The notes below the pieces were generated by a model that ran no database searches, was not told the origin of the DNA, and saw only the letters and a list, made by a program, of their open reading frames with translations. A stretch of 35,308 nucleotides of DNA, from assembly GCA_945862295.1 (NCBI GenBank), contig CAMAXT010000021.1, forward strand, positions 1 to 35,308, given 5' to 3'. Below are positions 31,831 through 35,308 of the stretch, in pieces. The position numbers and the translations under genes are program-made. Numbering within the stretch: the first letter of the stretch is position 1; every line of letters starts with the position of its first letter. Source of the DNA: Pseudobacteriovorax antillogorgiicola (lineage in GTDB: Bacteria; Bdellovibrionota_B; Oligoflexia; Oligoflexales; CAIYRB01).

Positions 31831-33129
31831 TTATTCATTTGTTGAACCATGGTCGCTGTCTTCCCATCTTAAGGTCTCAAAACTGCGGTGCATGACGACC
31901 GACCAAATCGGGAAGACAAAGAGAATGCAAAGTGCTAACCAGAAATTTGACATGAAGAATACATCGCGATTCACTTCGACGTTTAGACGTGCCGGTTGCT
32001 GTGATTTGAGATTTCTAGCATCAATATTTAGAATATATGTTCCGTCGGGAACAGCGGGTAGTAGTGTTGATACAGAGTCAGCTCCTTCTTTCCAGGATTC
32101 GCCGTGGCTGTAGCCATAGTAGTAACTAATCTGTTGCTCCAATTGGAACGCTTGTTGGGTGTCAGTATTGACCAGTGTTAGCCCAACATCGACCCAATTG
32201 TTAGCAACGGGAGCTTGGCTTTTGATTTCTAAGCTGCCTTCGCCGCCTCTCAGTGTAAACGGTTGCGATACAAATGAAACGACATCCCCAGCTTTTGCTT
32301 TTTCAGTGTTTGCATCATAGGACTCGATCAAAATTGACGATTCTTTTGCGGCACAAGCAAAACCAATTTGAAATACTGTAAGCAATACAAGAAGCAGAGC
32401 GGCATGTTTCCAAATCGACATCAAACGTTGCCTATGCGGCGACGGTTGGTTTGGTGCTATGCCTCGCGGTCGAGGAAGATCTTTCTCTAAAGCAAAAGCA
32501 ATCTTTACCTGATCGGGAGTCAAATATTCACCGATTTGCCAGTTGACGTCGTTTGCTGTGGTCGATTCAGAAACCATCTCTGGAGGATTGATATAGTCTC
32601 TGATTGCCGCTCTTTCACCGACTTTTACCCGCCAATTGAATTCGCCAAGCGCACATTCAACTTTAGAAGAGTCCGATGTGTAGTGTTGGTAGTCTTTGGC
32701 ATAGACATGGACCCCACCGGAGGTCTTTTTCGGCGTGTATTTAGTTTTCTTAAATAGCGTCCAATGACCACGGTTTTCTACTAGCCAACGAAATCCTTTT
32801 TCCGGACTAAATAATAGATGTTCGTGCCAGCTCCAGTAACCAGTGGAATCAGTCTGCAGCAAGATGCCAATGCACCGCCAGTTTGTATTGTGAAAATTTC
32901 CGACGCTGTTGAGCTTAATTTCTGAATCTATTTTTGCGGCACTGTCTTTGAATTCTTGTAGAATCTTTAGAGTCGAGTTAGAGACGTCGATGATACTTTG
33001 ACAGTGGACACATGATGCACTGAGTGATTGACCAAGAGCGTGTATTTGAATAAGGCCGCCGCACGACGGGCAGGAAAATTGTTTGGCAGACGATTTTAAA
33101 CGCGTTGGCGCGCTGTCATCATTGGTCAT
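31831..33129 (-). CDS. DUF4178 protein with zinc ribbon and two membrane helices
   Basis: The 432-aa product starts with a four-Cys zinc ribbon (FSCPSCGG...ASCVHCQS, about 18-45), followed by a DUF4178 domain (about 65-215) with YWSWHEHLLFSPEKGFRWLVE and LGEFNWRVKVGE. A membrane helix near 250-268 (HAALLLVLLTVFQIGFACA), a beta-rich extracytoplasmic domain of about 125 aa and a last helix near 395-415 complete it. It thus places a cytoplasmic DUF4178 sensor-like part and a periplasmic part on the same chain. Its start overlaps the preceding DUF4178 gene by 11 nt. Confidence 0.87.
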   Translation of the reverse strand: MTNDDSAPTRLKSSAKQFSCPSCGGLIQIHALGQSLSASCVHCQSIIDVSNSTLKILQEFKDSAAKIDSEIKLNSVGNFHNTNWRCIGILLQTDSTGYWSWHEHLLFSPEKGFRWLVENRGHWTLFKKTKYTPKKTSGGVHVYAKDYQHYTSDSSKVECALGEFNWRVKVGERAAIRDYINPPEMVSESTTANDVNWQIGEYLTPDQVKIAFALEKDLPRPRGIAPNQPSPHRQRLMSIWKHAALLLVLLTVFQIGFACAAKESSILIESYDANTEKAKAGDVVSFVSQPFTLRGGEGSLEIKSQAPVANNWVDVGLTLVNTDTQQAFQLEQQISYYYGYSHGESWKEGADSVSTLLPAVPDGTYILNIDARNLKSQQPARLNVEVNRDVFFMSNFWLALCILFVFPIWSVVMHRSFETLRWEDSDHGSTNE

Positions 33130-33745
33130 GACTGCGCCTTAGGTTCTTAAAATTTAATTCGTCAAATTCAAAGACGCTGCCTCGCGAGCATGACACGCCA
33201 TCCGCTGAAAATTCGATACAGGCGTAGCTATCTTCACGGCTGAGATCGACAATGGTTTTGCTATCACCTTTTCTGGGGCTGAACGGGAGTTCCCCCTCAA
33301 ACGCAGCTAGAGTGGCTTTCTTAATATCATCGATGGAAAAGTCGTCTTTACCAATTTTTAGGTTTTGACCGACGCGGAGATTTTTAAGTGACGGAAGTAA
33401 TTTTGTGCTGCTGTCTTCGACGCAAACAACATATTGGCCTTGCGCTTCTGCTAGCCAGCCCGACTTTCCAGTAGAGAAATTTATGAACCATTCATTCCAA
33501 AATCCGTCGTCGAAAGACCATTGGCAGCGGCCAATTGTTTGAAATTGCCCGAGTTGAGATTGACCGGTGGAATAAAGCTGCAGAGGACTAGTATCTTCGA
33601 GCAATGCACCGATTTTGCCGGCATTGCGAATATCATTCGAGTCGCGCACGATCAGCGCACTACAATAACCACAAGACAGTGACACCGTTAGCTTTGACTT
33701 GAACTGTAACTGTGCGCCACATGCAGGGCAGTTGGTTGAGAGCAC
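33119..33745 (-). CDS. DUF4178 protein, short soluble form
   Basis: The 208-aa frame begins with a zinc ribbon (CPACGAQLQF...LSCGYCSAL) and continues with one DUF4178 domain (WSFDDGFWNEWFINFSTGKSGWLAE). No membrane helix is seen. The GTG at 33743 has only a weak ribosome binding site. The same frame stays open upstream to 33840 without a start codon and reads as plausible protein (IDVRSSAKYNAFAKPDED). An ATG at 33849 in the neighbouring frame could be the original start if one base were added, giving about 240 aa. It is probably the first gene of the operon. Confidence 0.82.
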   Translation of the reverse strand: MLSTNCPACGAQLQFKSKLTVSLSCGYCSALIVRDSNDIRNAGKIGALLEDTSPLQLYSTGQSQLGQFQTIGRCQWSFDDGFWNEWFINFSTGKSGWLAEAQGQYVVCVEDSSTKLLPSLKNLRVGQNLKIGKDDFSIDDIKKATLAAFEGELPFSPRKGDSKTIVDLSREDSYACIEFSADGVSCSRGSVFEFDELNFKNLRRSHDQ

Positions 33746-33789
33746 GTCTTCATCCGGTTTTGCAAATGCGTTGTATTTTGCTGAAGACC

Positions 33790-33849
33790 TTACGTCAATT
33801 GCAGCCCTTTTGGCAGCGCTTTCCCACGGCTGAAGAGATTAGTTACCAT
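33790..33849 (-). other. Short frame that may be the true N-terminus of the first DUF4178 gene (frameshifted)
   Basis: ATG at 33849 encodes MVTNLFSRGKALPKGLQLT and then stops. Adding one A to the AAAA run in CTGCCAAAAGGG would join it in frame to KRAAIDVRSSAKYNAFAKPD and then to the DUF4178 zinc ribbon. N-LFSRGK-like starts are what I would expect of such proteins. The ATG lies 21 nt after the stop of the preceding gene; no good ribosome binding site is visible. Confidence 0.5.
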
Positions 33850-33870
33850 TTTTGGTAGCTGGTCTGACGC

Positions 33871-34608
33871 TCAGTCCGGCATGAAACGCGAGATCGTTCG
33901 TAGCGCCGGATTGTAATGGCATGCAACGCAAACGGTAGGAGACGGGCGTTCTCCAGCGGGAAACTCAGAGGATTCTGCTAACACACCGTGTTTGTCATAG
34001 GTGTAAAATTCAAACGTGCGCTCGCCCCCGACGCGGCGCATCGCAATTTCTGTCTCAAGTTTAGTTGCATTCAAATCTCCATCGTCAGTATCGAGTGTTT
34101 CGCTGACGGAGATTTGCTGCGGAAAATCAGCAGGGCTGCGGTAGATAACGCGCGTTTTTCGTTTAATGCCGCTGATTTTTACAATGCTGCGGTTCCAACT
34201 ATGGAAATTTGTTTCTGCAGTGAACTCAGCGAGGGTCGCTTTGATGTAAGGCTCATGCTTGCGCACAGCGATCGTCTTTAGCTGGTTTGATTGGTAGTAG
34301 TCGCGCAAGTCTGTGTAGGTAACAGAAGTGGTTGCTGTCGGCAGTAGTTGGCAGGTATCGAAGTGAAGGATCGCACAGGTGACTTCGAGTGATGCTGTAA
34401 CTTTACAAGACTTGTCCGGCGAGAGGCCGTTTAAAATGTAGTAGGAAAGATCTGTGAAAGCCTGATCTCTTGTTGGTGATCCAGTCCCTTCGAGGTCGAT
34501 TTTGATAACCCGGTCTTTGCAGTCGGTTTCTTGCTCTATGGGGTTCACTTCCGCTTTTAAGGTTCCTGCAAATAGGACAAAGGACGAGGACAGGATCAGA
34601 TTCAGCAT
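33871..34608 (-). CDS. Exported protein with C-terminal CxxCH motif, Fur-box controlled
   Basis: I do not recognise the 245-aa family. A signal peptide (LNLILSSSFVLFAGTLKA) leads to a periplasmic beta-rich protein. Near the C-terminus, PSPTVCVACHYNP contains CxxCH, the attachment motif for c-type heme, although so close to the end (about 20 residues) the heme pocket would have to come from upstream sequence. Two more Cys pairs occur (DCKDR, KSCKV, VTCAILHFDTC). The ATG is preceded by a weak GGA. A strong Fur-type box lies just upstream, so the gene is probably repressed by iron. An iron- or heme-related role is inference. Confidence 0.72.
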   Translation of the reverse strand: MLNLILSSSFVLFAGTLKAEVNPIEQETDCKDRVIKIDLEGTGSPTRDQAFTDLSYYILNGLSPDKSCKVTASLEVTCAILHFDTCQLLPTATTSVTYTDLRDYYQSNQLKTIAVRKHEPYIKATLAEFTAETNFHSWNRSIVKISGIKRKTRVIYRSPADFPQQISVSETLDTDDGDLNATKLETEIAMRRVGGERTFEFYTYDKHGVLAESSEFPAGERPSPTVCVACHYNPALRTISRFMPD

Positions 34609-34630
34609 GTGTGGTGTTCCAAGGCAGAGG

Positions 34631-34657
34631 GATAATGATACTGATAACCATTATCAA
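34631..34657 (-). promoter_or_regulatory. fur box: Fur box upstream of the CxxCH protein gene
   Basis: GATAAT-GATACT-GATAAC-C-ATTATC is three direct GATAAT-like hexamers and one inverted, the classical Fur-box make-up (consensus GATAATGATAATCATTATC). It lies 23-49 nt before the ATG at 34608. On the minus strand TTGATA, 17 nt and TATCCC lie within it as a possible promoter, so Fur binding would block transcription. A Fur-family gene is at 19000. Confidence 0.8.
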
Positions 34658-34699
34658 TATACCCGGCCCCGCACAATGCCTATTTCGAGTAAAAAGGTA

Positions 34700-35266
34700 T
34701 CAGGGCGATTCTATGATCTGCCCTCTGATCGGCTGAGCCAAACGAGGATCCGACCAGGTCGGATAACTAGTCATTATACCGGCCTCCGGGTTATAGCGGA
34801 CTTCAGCCTCAAATAGGACGTGATAAGTCGGCTTCTGATTTGCCGTACATCTTCCATTCTGATTAATGAACCATTGGGTATCGCCATCAAGATCAACTCG
34901 GGCCCACACCGGATTTACCGCGCTCATGACACCAATAAAGGTCAGACGCCCACCAGAGGCAAGTTGCGTTTCGGCGAAAGTTCGCGCTGGATTCTGTGCC
35001 AATACAGATACGTTATTCAAAGCTAAGGTCCAGGATTTGTGCGTATGCAGAATAATGTCAGAAACAAATCTTTCGTTTTCAGCATGCAATGTTTCTGCCT
35101 CGCGACTTAAAACCATTGCTAAAGCTTCGCTTGGAGTCAGACCGCTGAAGTCACGCACAACACGAACCGTCTCAGTCGTTGGACGACCCCCCGGAGGAAT
35201 GAAGAGTTCCAGTTTTGGCTGGATAAAATCTGAGTCGTCGGCCAATCCGGTTGGAACGAAGGTCAT
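34700..35266 (-). CDS. Exported protein of unknown function, start uncertain
   Basis: The 188-aa frame is open and non-repetitive but unrecognised. It has VDLDGDTQWFINQNGRC and SEALAMVLSREAETLHAENERF, and may be a small periplasmic protein. The ATG at 35266 leaves only MTFVPTGLA before DDSDF. However, the same frame upstream (to about 35303) reads LLNILVIVTCVTMTFVPTGLA, a good signal peptide, with no ATG, GTG or TTG before an in-frame TAA. The real start may use a rare codon or be obscured by a frameshift at the window edge. It precedes the Fur-box gene by 91 nt. Confidence 0.6.
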   Translation of the reverse strand: MTFVPTGLADDSDFIQPKLELFIPPGGRPTTETVRVVRDFSGLTPSEALAMVLSREAETLHAENERFVSDIILHTHKSWTLALNNVSVLAQNPARTFAETQLASGGRLTFIGVMSAVNPVWARVDLDGDTQWFINQNGRCTANQKPTYHVLFEAEVRYNPEAGIMTSYPTWSDPRLAQPIRGQIIESP

Positions 35267-35308
35267 CGTGACACATGTGACGATGACAAGAATATTTAGG
35301 AGTTAAGG

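Noticed and set aside
27214-33849. Phage-defence system
   Set aside because: No nuclease, effector toxin or nucleotide cyclase, and no neighbouring defence or mobile genes; the enzymes fit metabolite or envelope modification better.
1-35308. CRISPR arrays, tRNA or rRNA genes, insertion sequences
   Set aside because: No regularly spaced repeats, no cloverleaf or rRNA-like stretches and no transposase or integrase motifs were seen on reading both strands.

Overview
The window looks like chromosomal DNA of a Gram-negative bacterium. It encodes a Tat translocase subunit, Mla-type lipid transport, the periplasmic protease Prc, lipoproteins and a Fur regulator. Low-to-mid GC, frequent TTG/GTG starts, a giant Ser/Thr kinase with AAA and TPR modules, and a TatA plus twin ArsA/Get3-like ATPase cluster suggest a Bdellovibrionota/Oligoflexia-like or related delta lineage. 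That placement is inference only. I see no rRNA, tRNA, CRISPR array, transposase or phage gene.

Layout. 1-1240 (minus): a GNAT acetyltransferase and a LysE-type exporter, ending in a 40-bp near-perfect hairpin. 1241-9510 (plus): a structured 350-nt leader, the 1854-aa kinase, tatA and two ArsA-like ATPases. 9549-9917 (minus): a small Cys-rich secreted protein. 10263-13430 (plus): mlaE, mlaF and an MCE protein with a probable beta-barrel tail. 13440-14609 (minus): a DUF1615-like lipoprotein. 14777-15790 (plus): ilvE. 15923-16906 (minus): an exported, membrane-anchored PsbP/DcrB-like protein. 17188-17841 (plus): an FAH-family enzyme. 17843-18718 (minus): an unrecognised lipoprotein. 19000-20075 (plus): fur and a CheX-like gene whose N-terminus lies in another frame. 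20131-22257 (minus): a degenerate-receiver/PilZ-like tail-anchored protein. 22519-25478 (plus): prc and a hemolysin III family protein. 25475-27156 (minus): the YadG/YadH ABC pair.

27214-33849 (minus) is the most interesting part. It is a tightly packed operon of two DUF4178 proteins, a 55-aa membrane protein, DUF350, a membrane-embedded spermidine synthase-like aminopropyltransferase, a Tat-exported FAD amine-oxidase-like protein and a His-rich polytopic membrane protein. I read it as an envelope-located polyamine-type modification or stress system of unknown output.

33871-35266 (minus) holds two exported proteins. The nearer one has a CxxCH motif and lies behind a strong Fur box, which ties it to iron.

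Two genes (CheX-like and the first DUF4178) need a -1 shift to join a plausible N-terminus to the main frame. They are either homopolymer assembly errors, real disruptions or recoding sites, and raw reads would decide.
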